Shown in pieces: positions 33,633 to 42,948 of a stretch of 64,000 bases of DNA (within the stretch, counting starts at the first letter, position 1; each line of letters opens with the position of its first letter). Origin of the DNA: an uncultured Sunxiuqinia sp. (GTDB lineage: Bacteria > Bacteroidota > Bacteroidia > Bacteroidales > Prolixibacteraceae); NCBI RefSeq assembly GCF_963678245.1, contig NZ_OY782770.1, positions 992,001-1,056,000 on the forward strand, read 5' to 3'. Under the pieces are notes generated by a model that saw only the letters and a list, made by a program, of their open reading frames with translations, did no database searches and was not told where the DNA came from. The translations under genes and the position numbers were made by a program.

Positions 33633-36497
33633 TTATTGATAAGTTTCGATCGGATCGCAGGTACACATCAGATTTCGATCTCCATAAGCATCGTCAACAC
33701 GTCCAACAGGAGGCCAGTACTTATTTTCAACCAAATAGGGTAAAGGAAACGCAGCTTGCTGACGGGTGTAGGAGTGCTCCCATTTATCCGCAACCACCGT
33801 TTCGGCTGTATGTGGTGCATTCTTCAACGGATTATCTACTTGATCTGAATCTCCTTTAATGATAGCCTGAACCTCCTTGTAAATTGACTTTAATGCAGAA
33901 ATAAACCGATCAAGCTCTTCTTTCGATTCACTTTCAGTAGGTTCAATCATCAACGTACCATGTACGGGAAAAGACAAGGTAGGTGCGTGGAAGCCATAAT
34001 CCATCAATCGTTTAGCGATGTCCGCCTCTGTAATACCTGAGTCAGCTTTAAAATGACGGCATTCTAAAATCATTTCATGAGCTACTCTGCCCTCTTCTCC
34101 AACATACAAAATTCCGTATGAATCTTTCAATTGGCTGGCGATATAGTTGGCATTCAATATGGCGATTTTGGTCGCTTGGGTCAATCCATCGGCACCCAAC
34201 ATTTTGATGTAACCATACGTAATTGGCAGCACCGAAGCACTTCCCCAGGGAGCGGCCGAAACAGCTGAAATTCCCACATGTCCATTATTCATCACCGGAT
34301 GGGAGGGTAAAAAATCAACCAAGTGTTCGGCCACAGCAATTGGCCCAACACCGGGGCCACCACCTCCGTGCGGAATGGCAAATGTTTTGTGCAGATTCAA
34401 GTGACAAACGTCAGCGCCAATACGCTTTGGATTGGTTAAACCCACCTGAGCATTCATGTTGGCACCATCCATGTACACCTGTCCCCCATTTTGATGAATA
34501 ATTTCACACATCTCAACAATGGATGCTTCGAAAACACCGTGTGTTGAAGGGTAAGTCACCATAAATGCCGACAGCGAATCTTTGAACTCTTTCGCTTTCT
34601 GCCGAAGTGCATCTACATCAATGTTTCCTTTTTCATCGCAAGACACAACGACAACTTTCATTCCTGCCATTACTGCACTCGCCGGGTTTGTTCCGTGAGC
34701 CGAAGAAGGAATCAGAACAACATTCCGTTGCTCATCACCTCTACTCAAGTGATATTCTCGGATTACCATCAAACCTGCATATTCGCCGGCTGCACCTGAG
34801 TTCGGCTGCAAACTAACATCTGAAAAACCAGTTATCTCAGCTAAATCACGGCGCAGTTCCTCCATCATTTCCTGATAACCACGCGCTTGGTTTTTGGGTA
34901 CAAATGGGTGAATGCTTCCAAACTCAAACCAACTCAATGGCAACATCTCAGTAGCCGCGTTCAATTTCATGGTGCACGATCCCAATGGAATCATGGAGTG
35001 TGTCAGCGATATATCGCGATGCTCCAAGCGTTTAATGTACCGAAGCATCTCCGTTTCGGACCGGTATTTATTGAATACGTCTTGCTGCATATATGCAGAA
35101 GTTCGTAAAAAATCTTTGTCAATATTGGCTTCTTCCGGGTAATTTACAATGTTTGAATAAGGCTTATTTGCAGCTTTGGCAAACACTTCTATCATCCAGT
35201 TGATATCATCAAGATTGGTTGTTTCGTCAATACTCAGTCCAACTTCGCCATTTTCCAGGTAGCGGAAATTCATTTCCAGCTCGTGCGACAACCATTCTAT
35301 ATCTTCACGCTTTACATGTTTTGGTAATGCAAATCGAATGGTGTCAAAGTAATTGGTATTGAGCTGCTGATAACCAAGAGCAGTAATTTCTTTATCGAGT
35401 AAAACAGCAATGCAATGCACCCGGTCGGCAATCGCACGAATACCTTCCGGTCCATGATAAACACCGTAAAATCCAGCCATTGTTGCCAAAAGTGCTTGCG
35501 CCGTACAAATATTTGATGTTGCGCGTTCACGCTTAATATGTTGCTCACGAGTTTGCAAAGCCATTCGCAAAGCATGGTTGCCATGTTTATCTTTTGAAAC
35601 ACCAATGATACGTCCCGGCATATTTCGTTTGAAATCAGCACGAGCAGCAAAAAAGGCCGCATGGGGACCGCCATATCCCATGGGTACTCCAAAGCGTTGC
35701 GAGTTTCCAAAAACCACATCGGCACCCCATTCTCCCGGAGGAGTCAGCAAGGAAAGGCTCAACAAGTCGGTTGCCACAGCAACCTTCGCATCCACGGCAT
35801 GCGCCTGTTCAACCAAATCAGCATAGGACAAAATTTCGCCATTCGAATTTGGATACTGAACAATCACCCCAATGACATTTTCATCAAACGAAAAATCAGA
35901 AGCTTTCCCAATTTTCAAATCAATATCTAATGGAGTTACGCGCGTTTGCAATACATCAAGCGTTTGAGGCCAAATCTGCTTATCAACAAGGATCACACTT
36001 GCACCGGCTTTCGCTTTTGCCCGTGATCGGGAGTTAAACATCAATACCATAGCTTCTGCCGCAGCGGTAGCTTCATCAAGTAACGACGCGTTGGCCAACT
36101 CCATGCCGGTTAATTCACAAACCATGGTTTGATAATTCAGTAAGGCCTCCAGCCGACCTTGTGAGATTTCAGCCTGATACGGAGTATATGACGTATACCA
36201 CACAGGATTTTCCAGCACATTCCGAAGAACTACAGCCGGAGTAATCGTGTCGTAATAACCCATTCCAATGTAGGTATTAAAAACCTTATTCATTTTTGCC
36301 AGATCGTGAATCCGGCGGTAATACTTTCGTTCAGTTAACCCATCGGCTAACTGAAGTGGCTTCTCCATCCGAATGTTTGCAGGCACCGCCTGATCAATCA
36401 GTTCATCCAAAGAAGATACACCAATAGCCTCCAGCATAGCTGCTATATCTGAACCACGAGGCCCAATATGACGGGCTACAAATTTATCACTTCCCAT
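33633..36497 (-). CDS. gcvP: Glycine dehydrogenase (decarboxylating), P-protein of the glycine cleavage system
   Basis: A 954-residue fused P-protein. The N-half opens with FVARHIGPRGSDIAAMLEAIG and has YIGMGYYDTITPAVVLRNVLENP and WYTSYTPYQAEISQGRLEAL. The C-half has HSMIPLGSCTMKLNAATEM, SGAAGEYAGLMVIREYH, STHGVFE and HLNLHKTFAIPHGGGGPG with the PLP lysine. The enzyme decarboxylates glycine and passes the aminomethyl group to the lipoyl H-protein. GcvT, GcvH and Lpd are not adjacent. The MBL hydrolase gene upstream is separated by an inverted repeat at 36546-36570. Intact, about the length usual for the fused form. Confidence 0.97.
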   Translation of the reverse strand: MGSDKFVARHIGPRGSDIAAMLEAIGVSSLDELIDQAVPANIRMEKPLQLADGLTERKYYRRIHDLAKMNKVFNTYIGMGYYDTITPAVVLRNVLENPVWYTSYTPYQAEISQGRLEALLNYQTMVCELTGMELANASLLDEATAAAEAMVLMFNSRSRAKAKAGASVILVDKQIWPQTLDVLQTRVTPLDIDLKIGKASDFSFDENVIGVIVQYPNSNGEILSYADLVEQAHAVDAKVAVATDLLSLSLLTPPGEWGADVVFGNSQRFGVPMGYGGPHAAFFAARADFKRNMPGRIIGVSKDKHGNHALRMALQTREQHIKRERATSNICTAQALLATMAGFYGVYHGPEGIRAIADRVHCIAVLLDKEITALGYQQLNTNYFDTIRFALPKHVKREDIEWLSHELEMNFRYLENGEVGLSIDETTNLDDINWMIEVFAKAANKPYSNIVNYPEEANIDKDFLRTSAYMQQDVFNKYRSETEMLRYIKRLEHRDISLTHSMIPLGSCTMKLNAATEMLPLSWFEFGSIHPFVPKNQARGYQEMMEELRRDLAEITGFSDVSLQPNSGAAGEYAGLMVIREYHLSRGDEQRNVVLIPSSAHGTNPASAVMAGMKVVVVSCDEKGNIDVDALRQKAKEFKDSLSAFMVTYPSTHGVFEASIVEMCEIIHQNGGQVYMDGANMNAQVGLTNPKRIGADVCHLNLHKTFAIPHGGGGPGVGPIAVAEHLVDFLPSHPVMNNGHVGISAVSAAPWGSASVLPITYGYIKMLGADGLTQATKIAILNANYIASQLKDSYGILYVGEEGRVAHEMILECRHFKADSGITEADIAKRLMDYGFHAPTLSFPVHGTLMIEPTESESKEELDRFISALKSIYKEVQAIIKGDSDQVDNPLKNAPHTAETVVADKWEHSYTRQQAAFPLPYLVENKYWPPVGRVDDAYGDRNLMCTCDPIETYQ

Positions 36498-36545
36498 GTT
36501 TTGTATGTATTTTCTGAAATTTGAGACAATACTATATAGAAGATG

Positions 36546-36570
36546 CGGATAAAAAAATGATTTTTATCCG
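36546..36570 (-). terminator. Inverted repeat between the MBL hydrolase gene and gcvP
   Basis: CGGATAAAAA and TTTTTATCCG form a perfect 10-bp stem with a 5-nt loop, 16 bp past the MBL gene. It lacks a T-run after the stem, so terminator or protein-binding site are both possible. Confidence 0.5.
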
Positions 36571-36585
36571 TTTACAATGTTCTTG

Positions 36586-37227
36586 TCAGTCTATAAGAAA
36601 GGGGTTGTTCTCCTTCTCAAACCCAATACTTGTTTCAGGGCCATGCCCACTGTAAACGCCAGTTTCGTCGGGGAGTATAAACAACTTGGTTTTAATGTTG
36701 CTTATCAGCTGCTCGAAATTACCTTTAGGGAGATCGGTCCGACCAATGCTCCCGTAAAACAGAACGTCGCCTGCCAATATAAACTGCTGACTCGGCTGAT
36801 GCAAAACTACGTGACCCGGAGCGTGACCCGGAACATGAATAACATCCAGAGTTGATTCACCAAAAGTAACCTGAGCTCCCTCGTTCAAGAAGTGGTCTGC
36901 CGGATCAACAGGTTCCACCGGAACTCCAAACCGATCACCACTTGCCACAATGCCCTCTACTAAAAAAGCATCTTCTTCGTGTGCATAAAAAGGAATGCTA
37001 TACTTTGTCCGGCAATGGTTGATTCCCAAGATATGATCGAAATGACAATGGGTATTCACCAACTTAACCGGTTTTAGATGGTTCTCTGCTATAAATTTAT
37101 CCAATTCCTGACATTCATAATCAAAAAAACACCCCGCATCAACAATAATGCATTCCTTGGTGTCATCGTAAAGAACGTAGGTATTTTCCTGAATTGGATT
37201 GAATGTAAACTTTTTAACTTGAATCAT
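36586..37227 (-). CDS. MBL-fold metallo-hydrolase (glyoxalase II-like)
   Basis: A 213-residue metallo-beta-lactamase-fold hydrolase. Metal ligands are visible: THCHFDH (HxHxDH), HVPGHAPGHVVL, LAGDVLFYGSIGRTDLP and the C-terminal SGHGPETSIGFE. It resembles YcbL-type hydrolases, which act on thioesters or other esters; the C-terminal substrate-binding domain of true glyoxalase II is absent. The start codon lies 7 bp from the stop of the upstream pcm gene, so both are one operon. Confidence 0.9.
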   Translation of the reverse strand: MIQVKKFTFNPIQENTYVLYDDTKECIIVDAGCFFDYECQELDKFIAENHLKPVKLVNTHCHFDHILGINHCRTKYSIPFYAHEEDAFLVEGIVASGDRFGVPVEPVDPADHFLNEGAQVTFGESTLDVIHVPGHAPGHVVLHQPSQQFILAGDVLFYGSIGRTDLPKGNFEQLISNIKTKLFILPDETGVYSGHGPETSIGFEKENNPFLID

Positions 37228-37234
37228 TTTAATA

Positions 37235-37885
37235 TTAGTTTGTTGTTCCCTTTAACATCGGAACAAAAACAAATGTTCCGTGCTTTTCCTTTTCAAATTC
37301 ATCTTCGGAAACCCGGGTTACTTTGTACATAATTTGTTTTTCTACAGGGCCAATTGGTGCTACAAAAACGCCTCCAATGCGAAGCTGCCTCAACAAATCC
37401 TGAGGAATCATCGGCGCTCCAGCTGTAATTATAATCTTATCGAAAGGCCCATAAGTAGGCAGTCCCTTGTAGCCATCGCCAAAAAAGAACTTTGGGTGAT
37501 ACCCCAGTTCTGGCAGCAACACCTGTACTTTCAGAAACAATTCCCGCTGGCGTTCGATGGTGTATACCTGAGCTCCCATTTCAACCAAAACAGCTGCTTG
37601 ATAACCACTTCCGGTGCCCACTTCCAGTATTTTTTCGTTGGGTTGAATATCGAGCAATTGAGACTGAAAAGCAACTGTATATGGCTGAGATATTGTTTGG
37701 CCGGCACCAATCGGGAAAGCTTGGTCTTTATATGCAAATTGAATAAAGCTGCTATCCATAAATAAATGGCGCGGAACTTTAGCAATTGCATCCAATACCT
37801 TTTGATCCCGGACTCCTTTTATTCGAATACCTTCGATTAAGCGTTTTCGTAAGCCCTGATGTCTTAAACTGTCGCGGGAATCCAT
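37235..37885 (-). CDS. pcm: Protein-L-isoaspartate O-methyltransferase
   Basis: A 216-residue PCMT. It shows KDQAFPIGAGQTISQPYTVA (the substrate-binding entry), LEVGTGSGYQAAVLVEMGAQVYTIER (SAM motif I), GDGYKGLPTYGPFDKIIITAGAP and RIGGVFVAPIGP. It methylates isoaspartyl residues so that aged proteins can be repaired. Unlike most bacterial homologues it is not beside surE or rpoS here. It leads the two-gene unit with the MBL hydrolase. Confidence 0.95.
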   Translation of the reverse strand: MDSRDSLRHQGLRKRLIEGIRIKGVRDQKVLDAIAKVPRHLFMDSSFIQFAYKDQAFPIGAGQTISQPYTVAFQSQLLDIQPNEKILEVGTGSGYQAAVLVEMGAQVYTIERQRELFLKVQVLLPELGYHPKFFFGDGYKGLPTYGPFDKIIITAGAPMIPQDLLRQLRIGGVFVAPIGPVEKQIMYKVTRVSEDEFEKEKHGTFVFVPMLKGTTN

Positions 37886-38024
37886 CTGTTTTTAGTTTTT
37901 GGTAAAAATAGTTCAAATGCTTGTTTAGCGCAACGCTGAATATTCAACATTATCAACAAAAAGCGTTGAAAAGTTCTGTCATTTTGAGCCCATTAAAATA
38001 GCTTTTTATTTCTAATTTGCAGCT

Positions 38025-38861
38025 ATGATCAGAATCGGAATTCTTTCAAAGGTGGCATCGCCATCAGCATCAATAAAGTTGATCCAACATTTTAAAAGTT
38101 TCAAAATTACCGGAATTGTTAATAACATTATAAGTCAAGACAATAGCCATCAGAAATACACCATTGAGGAACTGATTACCAATTCGGATGCTTGCTATAT
38201 TGATCTTGATCAGCCATCTTTTGATTTAATTCAAATGGGAATCAAAAAGAGTAATCATCTTTTTCTACGATCTGTTCCAACACTGTCCATCTACGAAACC
38301 CGTCAATTAATTAACTTAGTGAACGAAGCCGGGACATGTCTGATGATCTTCAATCCGCTCACCTATGTTAGCGAGAATATTCAAATTCAGGATCATCTAA
38401 CCAAGCTCAAGCTAACTAGCATCAGGCTCAAACTTGATTCTGAGGAATTCGAAAAACAAATTCTAAGCCTCTTGCTCTATCTCAAAACCATTGAAAAGAG
38501 TGAAATTAAACGAATTGATGTTTTTGCTTTAGAAGGAGAGAACCAATTGAGCCTAATTAATTTGCGGATTTCATTCTCAACCGGCTCAATTGCCCAAATT
38601 GACCTGAGCGAAAAATTTAGCAGTAAACACTCGTTTATTGAGATTTCTCAGAATGATGAGTCAATCATCTCACTTCCTACCAACCACATTGAAAATCGTG
38701 CGATTCAGAGCACGGAAAAGAATGCCCTTCAGAATTTCATTCAATCCATTCAGAAAAACCCGGCTATTATTATATCGCTTAGCGAGTTAGAAGAAGCCTT
38801 GACGTCGTTAAATGAAATCAAGGACAAATTAAAGTACTTGCACGACACACCCTTGATGTAA
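38025..38861 (+). CDS. Hypothetical protein, possibly degenerate Gfo/Idh/MocA-like
   Basis: A 278-residue soluble protein. The N-terminus IRIGILSKVASPSASIKLIQ, followed by TGIVNN and YTIEELITNSDACYIDL, recalls the Rossmann half of the Gfo/Idh/MocA family (beta strand, variable loop, 'trial acid' position), and LFLRSVPTLSIYETRQLINLVNEA recalls the EKP-containing motif, but the dinucleotide GxGxxG and the EKP lysine are missing (the position reads LRSVP). The C-half is variable. So this looks like a Gfo/Idh-fold protein that has lost its cofactor site, or an unrelated fold. It precedes the sugar transferase gene by 91 bp. Unidentified. Confidence 0.5.
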   Translation: MIRIGILSKVASPSASIKLIQHFKSFKITGIVNNIISQDNSHQKYTIEELITNSDACYIDLDQPSFDLIQMGIKKSNHLFLRSVPTLSIYETRQLINLVNEAGTCLMIFNPLTYVSENIQIQDHLTKLKLTSIRLKLDSEEFEKQILSLLLYLKTIEKSEIKRIDVFALEGENQLSLINLRISFSTGSIAQIDLSEKFSSKHSFIEISQNDESIISLPTNHIENRAIQSTEKNALQNFIQSIQKNPAIIISLSELEEALTSLNEIKDKLKYLHDTPLM

Positions 38862-38952
38862 AAAGCCTATTTTCGCCGCAATAAATAAGGTGTTTTGTCG
38901 TTTTCGAACTACTAAACGCTGAAGAATTGACCAGACAAAACTCCGCTTTCTA

Positions 38953-40368
38953 ATGAGCAAGAAGGTACAAGTTGCCAAGTACTTATTTTTTGACTTGTTT
39001 GCAGCAGCTGCAAGTTGGATTCTTTTTTACATTTACCGTAAGGTTTATATTGAACCTCAATATTTCGGGACAGACGTTCCGCTTGAGTTTAATAATCGTT
39101 TTTTTCTGGGCCTAATTATTATACCGGCATTGTGGATTTTGTTCTACTACATTACCGGCTATTACAGCAATATTTATCGCAAATCAAGATTGATTGAACT
39201 GGGACAAACCTTCTTAACTTCGCTAGTCGGCGTTCTAATGCTCTTTTTTGCACTGATGCTGGACGATTTTATCGGCTCGTATAAAAACTATTACAGTTTA
39301 TTCCTCACCCTTTTGGGGCTTCATTTTGGCTTAACCTATATTTTTCGCTTAATACAAACCAGTCGGATTATTCATCGGATTCATAATCGGAAATTTGGAT
39401 TTAACACACTATTAGTTGGCGGAGATGAGAAAGCTTTAAAAATATATAAGGAATTAAATACCCAAATTCGACCTGCAGGGTACAAATTTATCGGCTTTTT
39501 AAGTGTTGATGAAAGCGAACAATACCCGCTCGAGAAGCATCTACCGAAGCTAGGTTCAATTCATGAATTTTCGGGAATTACGGATCAATACGAGGTGGAA
39601 GAAGTGATCATTGCCATTGAATCAACTCAACACGACTTACTATCGGCGATTTTAACCAAATTACAAAACCGAACTCTTACCATCTGGGGAATTCCTGACC
39701 TCTTTGACTTACTCTCAGGTAGTATAAAGACAAACGGCATCTTCAGCAGTCCGCTTTTAAAAATCTCAAATGGGATCATGCCGGCATGGCAAGCCAATAT
39801 GAAACGATTGATCGATGTTAGCTTCTCAATCTTGGCAATCTTCATTTTCCTTCCAGCTTTCTTGCTTATTAGCATACTTATAAAGCTAGAGAATAAGGGA
39901 CCAATTTTATACACCCAAAAGCGCATTGGACGATTCGGCAAGCCATTTACGATTTATAAGTTTCGCACAATGATTCATAATGCAGAGACGAATGGCCCAA
40001 AACTATCCAGCCATCACGATGATCGGATAACAAAGATCGGACAGTTTCTGCGGCGAACCCATTTGGATGAAATACCGCAATTTTACAATGTCATTATAGG
40101 CGAAATGTCGCTGGTTGGTCCTCGCCCCGAACGTAAATATTTCATCGATCAGATTGTTAAAATAGCCCCCCATTACACTCATCTGCATAAAATCAGACCT
40201 GGCATTACATCGTGGGGGCAAGTAAAATATGGCTACGCCTCTACACTCAATGAAATGCTTGAACGGCTTCCATACGACATGGTTTACCTTAAAAACATCT
40301 CTTTATACATTGATTTTAAAATACTCATCTACACGATCATAGCTTGTTTTAAAGGAGATGGTAAATAA
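38953..40368 (+). CDS. Polyprenyl-phosphate sugar-1-phosphate transferase (WcaJ/WbaP type)
   Basis: A 471-residue membrane protein. Four or five N-terminal helices (about 10-140) are followed by a nucleotide-binding-like domain (FNTLLVGGDEKALKIYKEL) and the bacterial sugar transferase domain: KRLIDVSFSILAIFIFLPAF with a re-entrant helix, then YTQKRIGRFGKPFTIYKFRTM, LRRTHLDEIPQFYNVIIGEM and LVGPRPERKYF, the catalytic Asp-Glu region. It transfers a hexose-1-phosphate from a nucleotide sugar to undecaprenyl phosphate, the first step of a surface polysaccharide. No other polysaccharide genes are adjacent. Confidence 0.92.
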   Translation: MSKKVQVAKYLFFDLFAAAASWILFYIYRKVYIEPQYFGTDVPLEFNNRFFLGLIIIPALWILFYYITGYYSNIYRKSRLIELGQTFLTSLVGVLMLFFALMLDDFIGSYKNYYSLFLTLLGLHFGLTYIFRLIQTSRIIHRIHNRKFGFNTLLVGGDEKALKIYKELNTQIRPAGYKFIGFLSVDESEQYPLEKHLPKLGSIHEFSGITDQYEVEEVIIAIESTQHDLLSAILTKLQNRTLTIWGIPDLFDLLSGSIKTNGIFSSPLLKISNGIMPAWQANMKRLIDVSFSILAIFIFLPAFLLISILIKLENKGPILYTQKRIGRFGKPFTIYKFRTMIHNAETNGPKLSSHHDDRITKIGQFLRRTHLDEIPQFYNVIIGEMSLVGPRPERKYFIDQIVKIAPHYTHLHKIRPGITSWGQVKYGYASTLNEMLERLPYDMVYLKNISLYIDFKILIYTIIACFKGDGK

Positions 40369-40469
40369 TTAGTTACTGAAACTAATGAACAAGATATTTT
40401 AAAATAGCAAAACAAGTCTGAAAGCAATTTACAAACAAATGAATTTTAGATGCTTTCCCTTTTCTAACT

Positions 40470-40950
40470 TCAAACCAAATTGCAGCAAGCTTTTTTTACT
40501 GATGCGCTTTTATGACAATCGATATCCCCTAAAACATCATACTCAGCTCCAGCAGGCTTTAAAACACTTTCATAAAAAATAACTCGATCCACCTTTATCT
40601 ACTGGGCGGGTATTTCCTTTATTCGTAACAATGTTATGTGCGGAGTAAACTTTTTATTCGATGAAATACCTTTATCATCCAACCTCTTTTGAATGGTGCC
40701 GGACAAACGCACGAGATCTTCAACACGATCTAACTTGAAATGTAACACAGAAGGACTCCCACGGTGTTTGAAAAAACCAACCTGATGCAATTTGAAAACA
40801 AAAGCTCTTTTCCCGGAACAAACTTCATCCAAAATCAATTTCACGAATTCGTTCACCTTCCAGTTCGTCTTTCAGGTCTTAAAAAACAAGCTCAAGATCA
40901 CAATTTAGCTCAACGTTTACAGCAATAAAAACACGTTTCCTTTTCATCAT
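40470..40950 (-). pseudogene. thpR: Decayed RNA 2',3'-cyclic phosphodiesterase (ThpR)
   Basis: Reading the minus strand from ATG 40950, MMKRKRVFIAVNVEL matches the ThpR start but is stopped by TAA at 40879-40881. A later frame (from 40856) resumes with FVKLILDEVCSGKRAF and contains FTPHITLLRIK, the second HxTL motif, then meets TAG at 40599-40601. The same frame continues past it as DRVIFYESVLKPAGAEYDV, a typical ThpR C-terminus, to TGA at 40470. So two nonsense codons, one frame change and a missing middle segment including the first HxT motif are seen. ThpR normally cleaves RNA cyclic phosphates and is not essential. This copy must be inactive. Confidence 0.75.
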
Positions 40951-40964
40951 CAAACACCATTTAT

Positions 40965-41555
40965 TCAAATGATACCAGCTTCAATTTTAAAAATAATTTG
41001 CTCAATGAGAATATCCTCTTCAACCGGATCATATTCATCCTTTAAATTATTTCCAAAAATCCGGGCCACCCCCTGCCAAAAAAAGGCGACCAACCCTCCT
41101 TTCAAATCTTTGATTAGCTCATAGGAGGTATGCCCGGTTTCCCGATCAATCAGTTTGATCAATATCCGACCTTCAGAAATCGACAGTTTTTTCAACTCAT
41201 CGCCGTATTGATCAAACAACTCTTCCTCAACCTTTTTGATATATTTTTTTTGCTCGCGCCTACTTTCGGCTGCTAAATATTCATCTTCATACTTTTTAAG
41301 TAATTCAGCTGCTTTCTGAGCATAAGGATAGACTTTTTTCACTTTTCGTTCAAGCCGATAATAACGTCGCTCCCACCTTTTCGACTTAAAAACATGTTTT
41401 GGATACACCGAGATAGGCTCCAAATCCTGATGTGGCAACGTATCTCCATTCTCTTCAACTCCTTCCATAAAATGAAGCGTATCAAGGTTCTGTCCGAATC
41501 CAAATTCAGACAAAACAAAAATGAATATTGAGATCATTAACAACTTTTTCATCAT
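40965..41555 (-). CDS. DUF4294 exported protein
   Basis: A 196-residue protein with a signal peptide (MMKKLLMISIFIFVLSEFGFG, cleavage before QNLD). It contains KSKRWERRYYRLERKVKKVYPYAQKAAELL, the basic helix that marks DUF4294, followed by an amphipathic Glu/Lys-rich stretch (EEELFDQYGDELKKLSISEGR) and a C-terminal VAFFWQGVARIFGNNLKDEYDPVEED block. DUF4294 proteins are nearly restricted to Bacteroidota and have no established function. Its start is about 90 bp from the divergent arginine deiminase gene. Confidence 0.82.
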   Translation of the reverse strand: MMKKLLMISIFIFVLSEFGFGQNLDTLHFMEGVEENGDTLPHQDLEPISVYPKHVFKSKRWERRYYRLERKVKKVYPYAQKAAELLKKYEDEYLAAESRREQKKYIKKVEEELFDQYGDELKKLSISEGRILIKLIDRETGHTSYELIKDLKGGLVAFFWQGVARIFGNNLKDEYDPVEEDILIEQIIFKIEAGII

Positions 41556-41636
41556 TCAAAATACGAAGATAATCACATGTTATTTAACCTGAAATGAATC
41601 ATAAAATTTTCAGATTATCTTCCGGTTTAGAGTTAC

Positions 41637-41644
41637 TATATTTG
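41637..41644 (+). promoter_or_regulatory. -7 box upstream of arginine deiminase
   Basis: TATATTTG matches TAnnTTTG and overlaps the in-frame GTG at 41644, which rules out that GTG as the start and supports ATG 41668. No clear -33 element. Confidence 0.55.
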
Positions 41645-41667
41645 TGCCAAACTTAAGAAAGGGGTTA

Positions 41668-42942
41668 ATGATGTCTGAAAGACTAAAGGTAAACGTAACT
41701 TCGGAGTTTGGGGAACTCGAAGGCGTTATTGTACATACTCCGGGGCTCGAAGTAGAGGAAATGACACCGGAAACTGCCAAGCGGGCACTGTATAGCGATA
41801 TCCTGAATTTGGCTGTTGCCGGGAAAGAATATCAGCAACTAAAAGGGGTGCTATCAAAAGTTAGCAACTGTTTTGAAGTGAAGGATTTATTAAGCGACGT
41901 TTTAACAAATGATACGGTACGTAGCAGCCTATTGCAGGAAATTTGTCACACTGAAGGAGCTTTGGATATTCTTCCATCATTACAGGAAATTAATGCGAAG
42001 GAGCTAGCGGCACAACTTATACAAGGAGTTCCGATAAAACGAGACAATCTGACCCGTTATTTAAGCCAAGAGCGTTTTAGTCTGGCACCTTTGCACAATT
42101 TTCTGTTTACCCGCGATGCATCCATGTCGTTTCGTGATGAAGTTGTGATTGGTAAAATGGCCAATAAAGTGCGCGATCGGGAAGCTTTGATTATGGAGGC
42201 AATCTTTAATCACCATCCATTACTGGAAGCCAAAACGGTGAACCCACTTCAAACAAATCAATCAAACTCAAGTCGGGAAATTATGATTGAAGGTGGCGAT
42301 TTTCAGGTTGCCCGCGAAGATGTTCTTGTCATTGGAACCGGTCTCAGAACAAGCACCACCGGCATCGACTTTATTCTGGAACAAATTCAATCGAAGAAGG
42401 AAAAAATTAGACATGTTATTGTGCAAGAATTGCCTGATACGCCGGAGTCTTTCATTCATCTGGATATGGTTTTCACCTTTTTAGACCGCGACACCTGCAT
42501 GGTATACGAACCGCTCATTTTGGGAACTAACCGGTATCATACGATTCATATCCAAATTGAAAATGGTAAAGTTTCACACATTACAGAAAGGAAAAACCTA
42601 CCAAAAGCATTGAAAAAGTTGGGCATCGACCTGAAACCGGTACAATGTGGCGGCAGTAAAGACATCTGGACACAGGAACGCGAGCAATGGCATAGCGGTG
42701 CTAATTTTTTCGCCATTGCACCAGGCCAGATTATTGGATACGAACGCAATGTAAACACCGTAGAAGAGCTAAACAAACATGGATTTGAGGTTATTAAAGC
42801 GAAAGATTTTATAACCGGAAATGCAGAAATTACGAAAGAACAAAAATGCGTAATAACCATTGCCGGTTCGGAACTTGCGCGCGGAGGTGGTGGTGCCCGA
42901 TGTATGACTATGCCTTTCCGCAGAAAACCACTTGAATGGTAA
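41668..42942 (+). CDS. arcA: Arginine deiminase
   Basis: About 424 residues. The N-terminus ERLKVNVTSEFGELEGVIVHTPGLE is the ADI opening. APLHNFLFTRDASM gives the FTRD motif, IEGGDFQVAREDVLVIGTGLRTS and SFIHLDMVFTFLDRDTCMV give the histidine/aspartate pair, and ELARGGGGARCMTMPFRRKP carries the nucleophilic cysteine at the C-terminus. The enzyme hydrolyses arginine to citrulline and ammonia. arcB and arcC are not adjacent, so it may not run an ATP-yielding ADI pathway. Two start ATGs are in tandem (41668 and 41671) behind AAGAAAGGGG. A SpoU-type methylase gene follows by 6 bp and is likely co-transcribed. Confidence 0.95.
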   Translation: MMSERLKVNVTSEFGELEGVIVHTPGLEVEEMTPETAKRALYSDILNLAVAGKEYQQLKGVLSKVSNCFEVKDLLSDVLTNDTVRSSLLQEICHTEGALDILPSLQEINAKELAAQLIQGVPIKRDNLTRYLSQERFSLAPLHNFLFTRDASMSFRDEVVIGKMANKVRDREALIMEAIFNHHPLLEAKTVNPLQTNQSNSSREIMIEGGDFQVAREDVLVIGTGLRTSTTGIDFILEQIQSKKEKIRHVIVQELPDTPESFIHLDMVFTFLDRDTCMVYEPLILGTNRYHTIHIQIENGKVSHITERKNLPKALKKLGIDLKPVQCGGSKDIWTQEREQWHSGANFFAIAPGQIIGYERNVNTVEELNKHGFEVIKAKDFITGNAEITKEQKCVITIAGSELARGGGGARCMTMPFRRKPLEW

Positions 42943-42948
42943 CCAATT

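Noticed and set aside
41644..41667. GTG 41644 as the arginine deiminase start
   Set aside because: It overlaps the -7 box TATATTTG, so it would not be in the transcript.
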